Positions 1 to 7,127 of a stretch of DNA of 9,710 nucleotides are shown in pieces (positions within the stretch are counted from its first letter, which is position 1; each line of letters opens with the position of its first letter). Both the position numbers and the translations under genes were made by a program. Location: assembly GCA_029974855.1 (NCBI GenBank), contig JARKQO010000237.1:1-9710 (forward strand), given 5' to 3'. The notes beneath the pieces were generated by a model. That model was not told the DNA's origin. It saw only the letters and a list, made by a program, of their open reading frames with translations, and did no database searches. Source of the DNA: Eubacteriales bacterium. GTDB lineage: Bacteria; Bacillota_A; Clostridia; Christensenellales; Aristaeellaceae.

Positions 1-1
1 C

Positions 2-133
2 GGCAAATACCGTCATCTGGACCAGCCCTTCGGGGGCGACCAGATGAGCGGCATCCGCCGTGAAGGCGTCAGCGTCACCCTGGAAGAGAAGACGCAGGAG
101 AAGAGTTACATTATGAAAAACGTGCTCGCGTAA
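2..133 (+). CDS. Aldehyde dehydrogenase family protein, C-terminal end (partial)
   Basis: Only the last 43 codons are in the window; the reading frame enters at base 2 and ends at TAA 131-133. The translation contains QPFGGDQMSGIRREG followed by LEEKTQEKS. This matches the conserved C-terminal block of NAD(P)-dependent aldehyde dehydrogenases (usually PFGGYKxSGxGREG, then a LEEYT/LEEMT-like segment), which contributes to subunit contacts and shapes the substrate channel. The LEE-T-EK version resembles the glyceraldehyde-3-phosphate/lactaldehyde/succinate-semialdehyde branch of the superfamily. Substrate cannot be assigned, because the catalytic Cys and Glu lie upstream of the window. The Tyr of the usual GGYK is Asp here, and the second Gly of GxGRE is Arg. 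The gene converges on the minus-strand DinB-like gene, and the stem-loop at 192-226 lies between them. Family call is fairly secure; no gene symbol is justified. Confidence 0.8.
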   Translation, partial: GKYRHLDQPFGGDQMSGIRREGVSVTLEEKTQEKSYIMKNVLA

Positions 134-191
134 CGTATCCAAATGCTTGCACGACCTTCCACCGCCGGAGAGGGGGAGGGAGGTCAATCGA

Positions 192-226
192 AAAGCCCAT
201 GCTTTCGTGAAGAGAGCATGGGCTTT
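192..226. terminator. Bidirectional stem-loop terminator between convergent genes
   Basis: A perfect 12-bp inverted repeat: AAAGCCCATGCT at 192-203 and AGCATGGGCTTT at 215-226. It can be extended inward by a T.G, a T-A and a C-G pair, leaving a 5-nt loop (207-211). It lies 58 bases after the aldehyde dehydrogenase stop and about 100 bases beyond the minus-strand DinB-like stop. The arms end in AAA/TTT, and the minus-strand transcript would continue TTTTCGATT, so the U-tract is short but present in both directions. This is the only obvious structure in the 134-326 gap. Confidence 0.75.
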
Positions 227-326
227 CAGAGTCTGCTTTGCTGCGCGGATTATCGCACCGCAATCGGTCAAACGTGCTTAACGCTGCCCTGTACCCCGTG
301 TCAAGGACAATCAACAGGGCGGCGGC

Positions 327-839
327 TCAGGAGCCCTCCGGCTCGTTGTAAGAGTACCAATCCGATTCCGGCAGCCCCTTTTCCCGCAGAATGCCGTTTA
401 AGTAGCCGATGTTGTACATGATGTGCCTGATCTGCCCCACAATCACGTCCGCGTAGGAATAGCGCTGATCGTCCACCGTAACCGCAACGCCCAGGGCCTC
501 ATCGTTCAGCCCATCAAAGATTCGGGCGGTTTTCCGCTGGATCGCCTCCAGATACGCCAGCATCTTATCCCGTGAGAGGAACAATCCCTCATAGCTCTCC
601 GCGTACAAATCGGTGGAATAGGCGTCCTCAAAGACCATGACGCGCCACTCGCCCCCGTCATAGGCTTCCCGCATCCAGAAATCGATGTAATATACAAAAT
701 GAAAAACCTGCTGCCAAAAGGGCACCCCGTGGCAGGAGGAGGCCCAGACGGGGTCCGGGCAGATTTTCACCAGCACACGAGCCATGTGAAGCGTGGAGTC
801 AAACTGATTGCGCAGTGCCTCCGAGGTCAGCCGTTTCAT
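327..839 (-). CDS. DinB-like (DinB/YfiT superfamily) protein
   Basis: A 170-aa soluble protein with no signal peptide or membrane segment. Its all-helical make-up and size fit the DinB/YfiT four-helix bundle superfamily, whose members bind a divalent metal through histidines on helices 2 and 4 and include thiol S-transferases and many proteins of unknown role. Visible family-like blocks are FHFVYYIDFW (His47) and GQIRHIMYNIGYLNGILRE near the end (His139), the usual site of an H-x3-H pair; here the second position is Asn143. The ATG is preceded at good spacing by AGGAG (minus strand), supporting the start at 839. The stop is TGA at 327-329. It is divergent from glgB and convergent with the aldehyde dehydrogenase gene, so probably transcribed alone. 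I could not identify a convincing promoter for it. The name DinB here marks fold only, not DNA polymerase IV or damage response. Confidence 0.72.
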   Translation of the reverse strand: MKRLTSEALRNQFDSTLHMARVLVKICPDPVWASSCHGVPFWQQVFHFVYYIDFWMREAYDGGEWRVMVFEDAYSTDLYAESYEGLFLSRDKMLAYLEAIQRKTARIFDGLNDEALGVAVTVDDQRYSYADVIVGQIRHIMYNIGYLNGILREKGLPESDWYSYNEPEGS

Positions 840-856
840 AAGCTTCTCCTGTGTTG

Positions 857-884
857 ATCCTATCCTGTTGAGTTCTTATCCTAT
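857..884. repeat. Pair of 7-bp direct repeats upstream of the DinB-like gene
   Basis: ATCCTAT occurs at 857-863 and again at 878-884, offset by exactly 21 bases, close to two turns of the DNA helix (ATAGGAT on the minus strand). They lie 18-45 bases upstream of the DinB-like start codon. Such phasing suits binding of a dimeric regulator, or duplicated -10-like elements. Two 7-mers could also recur by chance. Confidence 0.3.
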
Positions 885-918
885 GCCCCGTTTTTTTCGC
901 GCGCGGCGCGTATTTCCG

Positions 919-935
919 TCTTCCCGCCGGGAAGA
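919..935. promoter_or_regulatory. Palindrome in the divergent dinB-like/glgB intergenic region, possible operator
   Basis: TCTTCCCG (919-926), one central base, then CGGGAAGA (928-935): a perfect 8-bp dyad with a 1-nt centre. It lies about 25 bases upstream of the glgB -35 element and 80 bases upstream of the DinB-like start on the other strand. The position suits a regulator binding site, but no known operator consensus is recognised. The arms are GC-rich and there is no following U-tract, so a terminator is unlikely. Confidence 0.3.
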
Positions 936-960
936 GATGAGAAAAACACCCGTTCCCATC

Positions 961-990
961 TTGACGGAACCTCCGCTTTCCGTATACAAT
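961..990 (+). promoter_or_regulatory. Sigma-A-type promoter of the glgBCDA operon
   Basis: TTGACG at 961-966 (5 of 6 with the -35 consensus) and TACAAT at 985-990 (5 of 6 with the -10 consensus), spacer 18. TATACA at 983-988 with a 16-base spacer is an overlapping alternative. Transcription would start near 997, leaving a leader of about 57 bases before the glgB ATG at 1054. Because the promoter lies inside the upstream extension of the glgB reading frame, it argues that translation does not begin at the earlier in-frame ATGs. Confidence 0.7.
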
Positions 991-1037
991 GATACCATAG
1001 GAATCCAAGAATTGCAGAATATTCCAAAGATTTTTGC

Positions 1038-1044
1038 GAGGGGG
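1038..1044 (+). promoter_or_regulatory. Ribosome binding site deciding the glgB start
   Basis: GAGGGGG is nine bases upstream of the ATG at 1054. An out-of-frame ATG at 1047 is only two bases from this site and opens a 13-codon frame, so 1054 is the better start. Confidence 0.6.
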
Positions 1045-1053
1045 ACATGCCCG

Positions 1054-3051
1054 ATGAGGTACGTTGCACCGTCGGCAGAGGTTCGTGATACATTCCATCA
1101 GGGAACCAACCGCCGGGCTTATGAAATGCTGGGAGCGCACCCCTGCCGCGAGGATGGGGGGGAGAAGTGGCATTTCTGCGTGTGGGCGCCCCACGCGGGG
1201 CACGTGGCCTTGGTGGGGGATTTCAACCGCTGGGATAAAAGCTGCCACCCCATGGAAAAGCAGTACGACGGCACCTGGGAGCTGCGCCTGCCCAAGGAGG
1301 CCCTTTGGCAGAACCTTCCGGCGGACGGCTTTCCCACCTATAAATACGCGGTGTGGGGCTCGGACGGCGTATGGCGCATGAAGGCCGATCCCTTTGGGTT
1401 CTTCACGGAGCTTCGCCCCCATACCGCCAGCCTTTTGTACGACCTGGAGGGGTATGGCTGGGGGGACGGGGCCTGGATGGAAAGCCGCGCCGCCTTCAAC
1501 CCCTATGAGAACCCCGTGAATATCTATGAGGTCCACGCGGGCTCCTGGCGGCGCAAGGAGGACGGCAGCTACCTGACCTATTCGGAGCTGGCGGCCCAGC
1601 TGATCCCCTACGTACGGGAGATGGGCTATACCCATATCGAGCTGCTGCCTGTGATGGAGCATCCCCTGGATATGTCCTGGGGGTACCAGGTCACGGGCTT
1701 TTATTCCGCCACCTCCCGCTACGGTGCTCCCAAGGAGCTGATGGGCTTCATCGACGCCTGCCACCAAGGAGGCATCGGGGTCATTCTGGACTGGGTACCC
1801 GGCCATTTTCCCACGGACGAGGCGGGCCTGTACCGGTTCGACGGCACCCATCTGTTCAACCATCCAAACCCCCTCCGGGGGGAGATTCCCCAGTGGGGCA
1901 CCCAGCTCTTTGACTTCGCCAGGGGCGAGGTGGACAGCTTTTTGCTCAGCAACGCCTGCTTCTGGCTGGAGTGGTACCACGCGGACGGCCTGCGGGTGGA
2001 CGCGGTCAGCAGCATCATCTTCTACGATTTTTGCAAGGATCCGGGGAAGTTTTTGCCCAATCCCTATGGGGGCCGGGAAAACCTGGACGGCATTGCCTTT
2101 TTGCGCAGGCTGAACGAGACGGTGTACCACGATTTTCCCGGGCTCATGATGATCGCCGAGGAAAGCACCGCCTTCCCCATGGTCACGGCCCCCACCTACA
2201 TCGGCGGCCTGGGCTTTGGCTTCAAGTGGAACATGGGTTGGATGAACGACATCCTCTCTTATCTCAAGCTGGACCCGGTGTACCGGAAGTACCACCACAG
2301 CAAGATCACCTTCAGCCTGTTCTATGCCTTCAGCGAAAACTACGTGCTGCCCTTTTCCCACGACGAGGTGGTCCACGGCAAGCACAGCATGCTGGACAAG
2401 AACCCGGGGGATTTGTGGCAGAAGTTCGCGGGGCTGCGGGCCCTGTACGGCTTCACCATGGCCCATCCGGGGAAGAAGCTGCTGTTCATGGGGAGCGAGT
2501 TCGCCCATTTCATCGAATGGAAGTTCGACGACCAGCTGGACTGGTTTTTGCTGGTGTATGACCGGCATCCCCAGGTACAGGCCTGCGTGAAGGCCCTGAA
2601 CCATTTCTACCGCTCCACCCCGGCCCTCTACCAGGTGGACAACTCCTGGAGCGGCTTTCAGTGGATCACCCCCAACGACGCGGACAACAGCGTGCTGGTG
2701 TTTTTGCGCACGGACCGGGAGGGCCGGGCCATCCTGTGCGCGGTGAACTTCACCCCGGTGTTCCATCCCATCTACCGCATCGGCCTGCCCTTTGGCGGCA
2801 CTTTGGCAGAGGCGTTCAACACGGACCGGGCGGAGTTTGGGGGTAGCAACCAGTATAACGCCTACGAGCTCAACGCCGTCAAGGGAGGGTACAACGGCTT
2901 CCCCTTCTGGGTGGAAATCTGTATCCCGCCCCTCAGCTGTGTCTATTTCACCTATGAGAAGCGCGTGCCCCGCCCCAGGCCAAAGACCCGTTTCATCCCC
3001 TTGGCCAAGGGGGTATGTATCAGAGTGCCCAAGAAGCCCAAAAAATGGTAG
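1054..3051 (+). CDS. glgB: 1,4-alpha-glucan branching enzyme
   Basis: 665 aa. Cuts alpha-1,4-glucan chains and rejoins them through alpha-1,6 bonds, making the branch points of glycogen. An N-terminal CBM48-type beta-sandwich (about residues 38-125; VALVGDFNRWD at 51-61) precedes a GH13 barrel starting near VNIYEVHAGSW (155-165). GH13 regions seen: DWVPGHFP (D246, H251), LRVDAV (nucleophile D316), IAEEST (acid/base E369) and FSHDEVVHGKHSM (D437). The 53- and 68-residue spacing of the triad equals that of E. coli D405/E458/D526. The extra N-terminal domain of E. coli GlgB is absent, as in shorter Firmicutes enzymes. The frame stays open to an ATG at 808, but start 1054 is chosen because family homology begins there, a Shine-Dalgarno site precedes it, and the promoter lies between the two. 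The last 30 residues form an unusual basic, proline-rich tail. First gene of the glycogen cluster. Confidence 0.95.
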   Translation: MRYVAPSAEVRDTFHQGTNRRAYEMLGAHPCREDGGEKWHFCVWAPHAGHVALVGDFNRWDKSCHPMEKQYDGTWELRLPKEALWQNLPADGFPTYKYAVWGSDGVWRMKADPFGFFTELRPHTASLLYDLEGYGWGDGAWMESRAAFNPYENPVNIYEVHAGSWRRKEDGSYLTYSELAAQLIPYVREMGYTHIELLPVMEHPLDMSWGYQVTGFYSATSRYGAPKELMGFIDACHQGGIGVILDWVPGHFPTDEAGLYRFDGTHLFNHPNPLRGEIPQWGTQLFDFARGEVDSFLLSNACFWLEWYHADGLRVDAVSSIIFYDFCKDPGKFLPNPYGGRENLDGIAFLRRLNETVYHDFPGLMMIAEESTAFPMVTAPTYIGGLGFGFKWNMGWMNDILSYLKLDPVYRKYHHSKITFSLFYAFSENYVLPFSHDEVVHGKHSMLDKNPGDLWQKFAGLRALYGFTMAHPGKKLLFMGSEFAHFIEWKFDDQLDWFLLVYDRHPQVQACVKALNHFYRSTPALYQVDNSWSGFQWITPNDADNSVLVFLRTDREGRAILCAVNFTPVFHPIYRIGLPFGGTLAEAFNTDRAEFGGSNQYNAYELNAVKGGYNGFPFWVEICIPPLSCVYFTYEKRVPRPRPKTRFIPLAKGVCIRVPKKPKKW

Positions 3052-3069
3052 CTTTTCCCAAATTCCCCC

Positions 3070-3089
3070 CGGGGTCCCCTAAAACCCCG
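3070..3089 (+). other. Short GC-rich hairpin in the glgB-glgC gap
   Basis: CGGGGT (3070-3075) can pair with ACCCCG (3084-3089) across an 8-nt loop in the 189-base gap between glgB and glgC. No U-run follows, so it is not a standard terminator. It could stabilise or mark processing of the operon mRNA. The rest of the gap also has two copies of GATCCG (3128-3133, 3141-3146) and an 8-bp palindrome CGGGCCCG (3145-3152). No convincing internal promoter was found. Confidence 0.3.
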
Positions 3090-3240
3090 AAGGAGAACCC
3101 CCTCCCGGCGGCGAAGAGTATGGCATCGATCCGTTTCCACGATCCGGGCCCGCGGTATCCCCCTTTGGGAGCTTCCTTTCCCGCGTCGCGCAGTCAGGCG
3201 GCAGCCAGCCCCATTAAAAACCGAAGGAGCTGATCATCCC

Positions 3241-4413
3241 ATGTTAAACAAGAAAAAGTGCATCGCCATGCTATTGGCGGGGGGACAGGGCAGCCGTTTG
3301 GGCATTCTCACGGTGAACAAGGCCAAGCCTGCCATCCCCTATGGGGGGAAATACCGCATCATCGACTTTCCGCTGAGCAACTGCTCCAACAGCGGCATCG
3401 ATGTGGTGGGGGTGCTGACCCAGTACCAGCCCCTGGAGCTGAACGCCTACATCGGCAGCGGCTCCCCCTGGGATCTGGACTTGGCCCATGGGGGCGTGTA
3501 CGTGCTGCCCCCCTATGTGAAGGGCAAGAAGGGCGAGTGGTACTCCGGTACCGCCAACGCCATTTACCAGAACCTGGCCTTCATCGAGCAGTTCGGCGCG
3601 GAGTATGTGCTCATTTTAAGCGGCGACCATATTTATAAGATGGACTATAACGCCATGCTTCAATACCACATCGCCAAGGACGCGGACGGCACCATCGCCG
3701 TGCGGGAGGTGCCCTGGGAGGAAACCAACCGCTTTGGCATCATGAACACCGAGGAGGACGGGGCCGTTTCGGAGTTTGAGGAAAAGCCCGCAAAGGCCAA
3801 AAGCAACAAGGCCAGCATGGGGGTGTACATCTTCACCTGGGACAAGCTGCGCAGCTATCTGATGGCCGACGCCACGGACAAGGGCAGCGCCAATGATTTC
3901 GGCAAGAATATCATCCCCAGGATGCTGGAGGCCAAGGAGCGGATGTTCGCCTACAGCTTCCAGGGCTATTGGAAGGATGTGGGCACCATCGAAAGCCTCT
4001 GGGAGGCCAACATGGACCTGCTGCAAATGCCCATGCCCATCGATCTGTACGATAGCAGCTGGCGCATCTATGGCCGCAACCCGGGCATGGCCCCCCACCT
4101 GGTGGCGGAGGGGGCCGTGGTCCAAAACTGCCTCATCACCGAGGGCTGCGAGGTCTACGGCAAGGTGGAGCGCAGCGTGCTGTTTGCCGGGGTGACTTTG
4201 AAGGAAGGGGCCAGCGTGGTGGACAGCGTGGTGATGCCCGGGGCGGTGATTGAGCGGGGCGCCCAGGTGAAGCGGGCCATTGTGGCGGAGGGCGCGGTGA
4301 TCGGCGCTGGGGCCATGGTGGGCGAGGACACGGGGAACATCGCCGTGGTGGGGGAAAAGGTGATTTTGCCCGCCGGGGCCGTGGTCATGGCCGGGGAACA
4401 GCGGGACCGCTAA
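3241..4413 (+). CDS. glgC: Glucose-1-phosphate adenylyltransferase (ADP-glucose pyrophosphorylase), catalytic subunit
   Basis: 390 aa. Makes ADP-glucose and pyrophosphate from ATP and glucose-1-phosphate, the committed step of bacterial glycogen synthesis. The nucleotidyltransferase domain carries LAGGQGSRL (12-20) for the nucleotide phosphates, [20 protein letters not shown] (28-47), [12 protein letters not shown] (100-111), [10 protein letters not shown] (127-136, catalytic D129), EEKP (K182, glucose-1-phosphate binding) and YWKDVGT (243-249). D129-to-K182 spacing is 53, the same as E. coli D142-K195. The C-terminal third, with repeated V-x-x-S-V and A-V-I-G steps, is a left-handed beta-helix. 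At the E. coli fructose-1,6-bisphosphate site (K39) the aligned residue appears to be N26, flanked by K27, so enteric-type activation is doubtful. AAGGAG lies 11 bases before the ATG. The gene follows glgB by 189 bases and precedes glgD by 31. Confidence 0.96.
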   Translation: MLNKKKCIAMLLAGGQGSRLGILTVNKAKPAIPYGGKYRIIDFPLSNCSNSGIDVVGVLTQYQPLELNAYIGSGSPWDLDLAHGGVYVLPPYVKGKKGEWYSGTANAIYQNLAFIEQFGAEYVLILSGDHIYKMDYNAMLQYHIAKDADGTIAVREVPWEETNRFGIMNTEEDGAVSEFEEKPAKAKSNKASMGVYIFTWDKLRSYLMADATDKGSANDFGKNIIPRMLEAKERMFAYSFQGYWKDVGTIESLWEANMDLLQMPMPIDLYDSSWRIYGRNPGMAPHLVAEGAVVQNCLITEGCEVYGKVERSVLFAGVTLKEGASVVDSVVMPGAVIERGAQVKRAIVAEGAVIGAGAMVGEDTGNIAVVGEKVILPAGAVVMAGEQRDR

Positions 4414-4430
4414 GGCAATAATGGGCGAAA

Positions 4431-4436
4431 GGGAGG
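4431..4436 (+). promoter_or_regulatory. Ribosome binding site deciding the glgD start
   Basis: GGGAGG is eight bases before the ATG at 4445. An in-frame ATG at 4421 lies upstream of this site, only seven bases after the glgC stop and with no Shine-Dalgarno match of its own, so 4445 is preferred. Confidence 0.7.
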
Positions 4437-4444
4437 CGGCACAG

Positions 4445-5566
4445 ATGAAAAACGTCATGGGCGTCATCTATACAGGGGAAAGGGATTCCTTACTGCGGGA
4501 GCTGACCCTGTCCCGGGCCGTGGCAGCGGTGCCGGTGGCCGGGCGGTACCGGGTCATCGATTTTCTGGTGAGCAGCATGGTGAACAGCGGCCTCAAGAAC
4601 GTGGGCGTCATCATGCAAAAGAACTACCACAGCCTCATGGACCATTTGGGCAGCGGCAAGGAATGGGACTTGCACGGCAAGAACGACGGGCTGTACATTC
4701 TGCCGCCCTTTCTGACCCGGGAGAACGTGGGGGTGTACAGCGGCTCCTTGGACGCGCTCCATTCCAACATGGGGTACTTGCGCCGCAGCCGCCAGGAGTA
4801 CGTGCTGCTTTGCAACAGCCTGATCCTGTTCAACGCCAATTTCCGGGAGCTGTTTGAGACCCACTTTGCCAGCGGCGCGGACGTGACCCTGATGTACACC
4901 AACCGCAAGGACATGCAGCGGCCCGAGTACGGGGTGTATTGCAACGTGGACGAAGACGGCATGGTGGTGGATTTGGAGATTGACCCCACCAAGCCCCGCT
5001 ATGCCAGCACCAGCATGGAGGTGATGTTCCTGCGCAAGGACCTGCTGATGGACCTGGTGGACCGGGGCGCGGCCCGGGGCTACCACGATTTGACCCGCAA
5101 CGTGATCCAGCGGATGGTGCGGGACGCGGGCATGAAGGTGGCGGGCTACCAGTACCGGGACGTGTGCTTCCGCCTGGACAGCATCCAAAGCTATTTCGAG
5201 CTGAACATGGACCTGCTGGACGTGGAGGTGCGCCATCAGGTGTTCCAGGAGGGGCGGCCCGTGTACACCAAGGTCCGGGACGAGCTCTCCGCCCGGTACA
5301 TGGACCATGCCAAGGTTTCCGACTCCATCGTGGCGGACGGCTGCATCATTGACGGCACCCTGGAGCACAGCGTGCTGTTCCGGGGGGTGCGCATCGGCAA
5401 GGGAGCGGTGGTGAAAAACTGCATCATCATGCAGGACAGCGTGGTGGAAGAGGGCGCGAAGCTGGAGAACTGCATTTTGGACAAGCAGGCGGTGATCAAG
5501 CGGGGCGGCACCTTGGTGGGCCCCCGGGGGTACCCCATCGTGATCTCCAAAAACATGGTGGTGTAA
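4445..5566 (+). CDS. glgD: GlgD, non-catalytic/regulatory paralogue of ADP-glucose pyrophosphorylase
   Basis: 373 aa, the same two-domain plan as its neighbour GlgC: a nucleotidyltransferase-like domain (about 1-260) and a C-terminal left-handed beta-helix (from about 285; DSIVADGCIIDG, HSVLFRGVRIGKGA). Shared landmarks include VAGRYRVIDF (31-40), VNSGL (46-50), GKEWDL (71-76), ILPPF (85-89) and YSGSLDALHSN (98-108). The active-site motifs are lost. The G-rich AGGxGxRL loop is replaced by TGERDSLLREL (10-20), and SGDH by NSLI (124-127) in an ungapped alignment, removing the catalytic Asp. Known Firmicutes GlgD proteins have little or no activity alone and modify the kinetics of GlgC in a heteromer; that role is inferred here from similarity and from placement directly after glgC. 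The start at 4445 is chosen for its ribosome binding site. The gap to glgA is 33 bases, consistent with one transcript. Confidence 0.92.
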   Translation: MKNVMGVIYTGERDSLLRELTLSRAVAAVPVAGRYRVIDFLVSSMVNSGLKNVGVIMQKNYHSLMDHLGSGKEWDLHGKNDGLYILPPFLTRENVGVYSGSLDALHSNMGYLRRSRQEYVLLCNSLILFNANFRELFETHFASGADVTLMYTNRKDMQRPEYGVYCNVDEDGMVVDLEIDPTKPRYASTSMEVMFLRKDLLMDLVDRGAARGYHDLTRNVIQRMVRDAGMKVAGYQYRDVCFRLDSIQSYFELNMDLLDVEVRHQVFQEGRPVYTKVRDELSARYMDHAKVSDSIVADGCIIDGTLEHSVLFRGVRIGKGAVVKNCIIMQDSVVEEGAKLENCILDKQAVIKRGGTLVGPRGYPIVISKNMVV

Positions 5567-5599
5567 GGCTTCCAAAGGAAAAGGCAAAGGAGGGGCTTT

Positions 5600-7036
5600 A
5601 TGAATATTCTCTTTACCTCAAGCGAGTGCGTGCCCTTTGTGAAAACCGGCGGCCTGGCGGACGTGGTGGGGTCCCTGGCTCCGGTGCTGTCGCAAAAGGG
5701 GCATGACGTGAGGGTCATGATGCCCATGTACACGGCCATTGGCCGGGAATGGCAGGACCAGATGCAGTTTCAGCTCCACTTCGACGTGCAGCTGGGCTGG
5801 CGGCGGCAGTATTGCGGCGTGCAAATGCTGCAAAAGGACGGGGTTACCTATTATTTTCTGGATAATAAGTATTACTTCGGGCGCCCCTACATCTACGGCC
5901 TGGGCGGAGACGAATACGAGCGCTACGGCTTTTTCTGCCGGGCCGTGCTCAACGCTTTGCCCCTTTTGGACTTTCACCCGGACATCCTCCACGCCCACGA
6001 TTGGCAAAGCGGCATGATCCCGGCACTGCTGAAGATTCAATACGCTCATCTGCCCTTTTACAGCGGGATCAAGAGCCTGTTTACCATCCACAACCTCCAG
6101 TACCAGGGCATCTTCGGCATCAAGGAGGTCCAGGACGTGCTGGGCCTGGGGGACGGGCTGTGGAGCGCGGACAAGCTGGAGTGCTTCGGCTGCGCCAACT
6201 TCATGAAGGCCGGGCTGGTGTACAGCGACGCCATCTCCACGGTGAGCCCCAGCTATGCCGAGGAGATCACCACCGCCTACTACGGGGAGCGGCTGGACGG
6301 GCTGATCCGGGCCCGGAAGGACAGCCTCTACGGGGTGCTCAACGGCATCGACGTTCAGGAGTATGACCCGGAGACGGACCCCATGATCTATGCCAATTTC
6401 ACCAAGGAGGATTTCACCGGCAAGGCGGAGAACAAGCGCAGGCTCCAGCATGATTTGGGCCTGGAGATCAATGAGGAAATTCCCCTGATCGCCATGGTGG
6501 GGCGCCTTTCCAACCAGAAGGGCCTGGACTTGGTGGACTGCGTGCTGGCGGATCTGATGGGGGAAAAGGTGCAGCTGGCGGTGCTGGGCATGGGGGACGC
6601 CCGCTATACCAACCTGTTCAGCTGGGCGGAGCAGGAGTATAAGGGCAAGCTGGCGGCCCGCTTCGCCATGGACCACGAGCTGGCCCACAAGCTCTATGCC
6701 GGGGCGGACTTCTTCCTGCTGCCCTCGCTGTTTGAACCCTGCGGCCTGAGCCAGATGCTCTCCATGCGCTATGGCACGGTGCCCATTGTACGGGAGACCG
6801 GCGGCCTGCGGGACACGGTGCTCAGCTACAACGAGGCGGAGGGCAAGGGCAACGGCTTCACCTTCCTGAACTACAACGCCCACGACATGCTGGCGGTGAT
6901 CCGCCGGGCCCTGTATTACTTCAAGAGCGAGAAGGACGTGATCCATACCCTCCGGGTGCGGGGCATGGAGGGGGATTACAGCTGGGCCCACAGCGCGGAG
7001 GAGTATTTGAACATTTTCCGCACGCTGCTGGGATAA
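5600..7036 (+). CDS. glgA: Glycogen synthase (ADP-glucose-dependent)
   Basis: 478 aa, the usual length for bacterial GT5 glycogen synthase. Transfers glucose from ADP-glucose to the non-reducing end of alpha-1,4-glucan in the cytoplasm, using the product of GlgC. Two Rossmann domains (GT-B fold). The N-terminal half has KTGGLADVVGSL (15-26, the ADP-glucose-binding K-x-G-G-L loop), HAHDWQSGMIPAL (131-143) and FTIHNLQYQG (161-170), then VSPSYAEEI (215-223) and LNGID (247-251). The C-terminal half has GRLSNQKGLDL (301-311; R302 and K307 in the nucleotide-phosphate pocket), LPSLFEPCGLSQ (374-385, with E379 of the EPCGL motif) and ETGGLRDTV (399-407). Nothing essential appears missing. A strong AAAGGAGG site ends six bases before the ATG. 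This is the last gene of the cluster; an intrinsic terminator starts about 30 bases after its stop. Confidence 0.97.
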   Translation: MNILFTSSECVPFVKTGGLADVVGSLAPVLSQKGHDVRVMMPMYTAIGREWQDQMQFQLHFDVQLGWRRQYCGVQMLQKDGVTYYFLDNKYYFGRPYIYGLGGDEYERYGFFCRAVLNALPLLDFHPDILHAHDWQSGMIPALLKIQYAHLPFYSGIKSLFTIHNLQYQGIFGIKEVQDVLGLGDGLWSADKLECFGCANFMKAGLVYSDAISTVSPSYAEEITTAYYGERLDGLIRARKDSLYGVLNGIDVQEYDPETDPMIYANFTKEDFTGKAENKRRLQHDLGLEINEEIPLIAMVGRLSNQKGLDLVDCVLADLMGEKVQLAVLGMGDARYTNLFSWAEQEYKGKLAARFAMDHELAHKLYAGADFFLLPSLFEPCGLSQMLSMRYGTVPIVRETGGLRDTVLSYNEAEGKGNGFTFLNYNAHDMLAVIRRALYYFKSEKDVIHTLRVRGMEGDYSWAHSAEEYLNIFRTLLG

Positions 7037-7068
7037 AAGCCGAGGAAAAACCAAAAACGAACCGGAGC

Positions 7069-7099
7069 AGGGGAGCGGAGGCGACTTCGCTCCCCTTTT
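7069..7099 (+). terminator. Intrinsic terminator of the glgBCDA operon
   Basis: The arms are 7069-7080 (AGGGGAGCGGAG) and 7085-7096 (CTTCGCTCCCCT). They pair over 12 bp with one G.T and are capped by GCGA (7081-7084), a GNRA-type tetraloop. The stem runs directly into TTTT (7096-7099). It starts 33 bases after the glgA stop and points with the operon. Confidence 0.85.
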
Positions 7100-7127
7100 G
7101 GCTCCCTTGCCCTTTTGAAAATGACGA

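Noticed and set aside
143..421. Small + strand frame between the aldehyde dehydrogenase and DinB-like genes
   Set aside because: It spans the terminator stem-loop and runs into the minus-strand gene; the translation shows no domain and no ribosome binding site was seen.
808..1053. Upstream in-frame extension of glgB to an ATG at 808 (747-residue version)
   Set aside because: The extra 82 residues overlap the start of the minus-strand DinB-like gene, show no family similarity and contain the probable operon promoter (961-990). The ATG at 1054 has a Shine-Dalgarno site and begins where GlgB homology starts.
1047..1088. Thirteen-codon frame from an ATG seven bases before the glgB start
   Set aside because: It is out of frame with glgB and only two bases from the purine-rich site, too close for efficient initiation. 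It could be a leader peptide, but nothing supports that.
799..2766. 655-codon open frame antisense to glgB
   Set aside because: Its composition (many His, Val, Gln, Pro, Gly) is that of a codon-bias shadow in GC-rich DNA, and it lies across a securely identified branching enzyme.
3015..3233. 72-codon frame across the glgB-glgC gap
   Set aside because: It starts inside glgB in another frame, is rich in Pro/Ser/Arg without pattern, and has no credible ribosome binding site.
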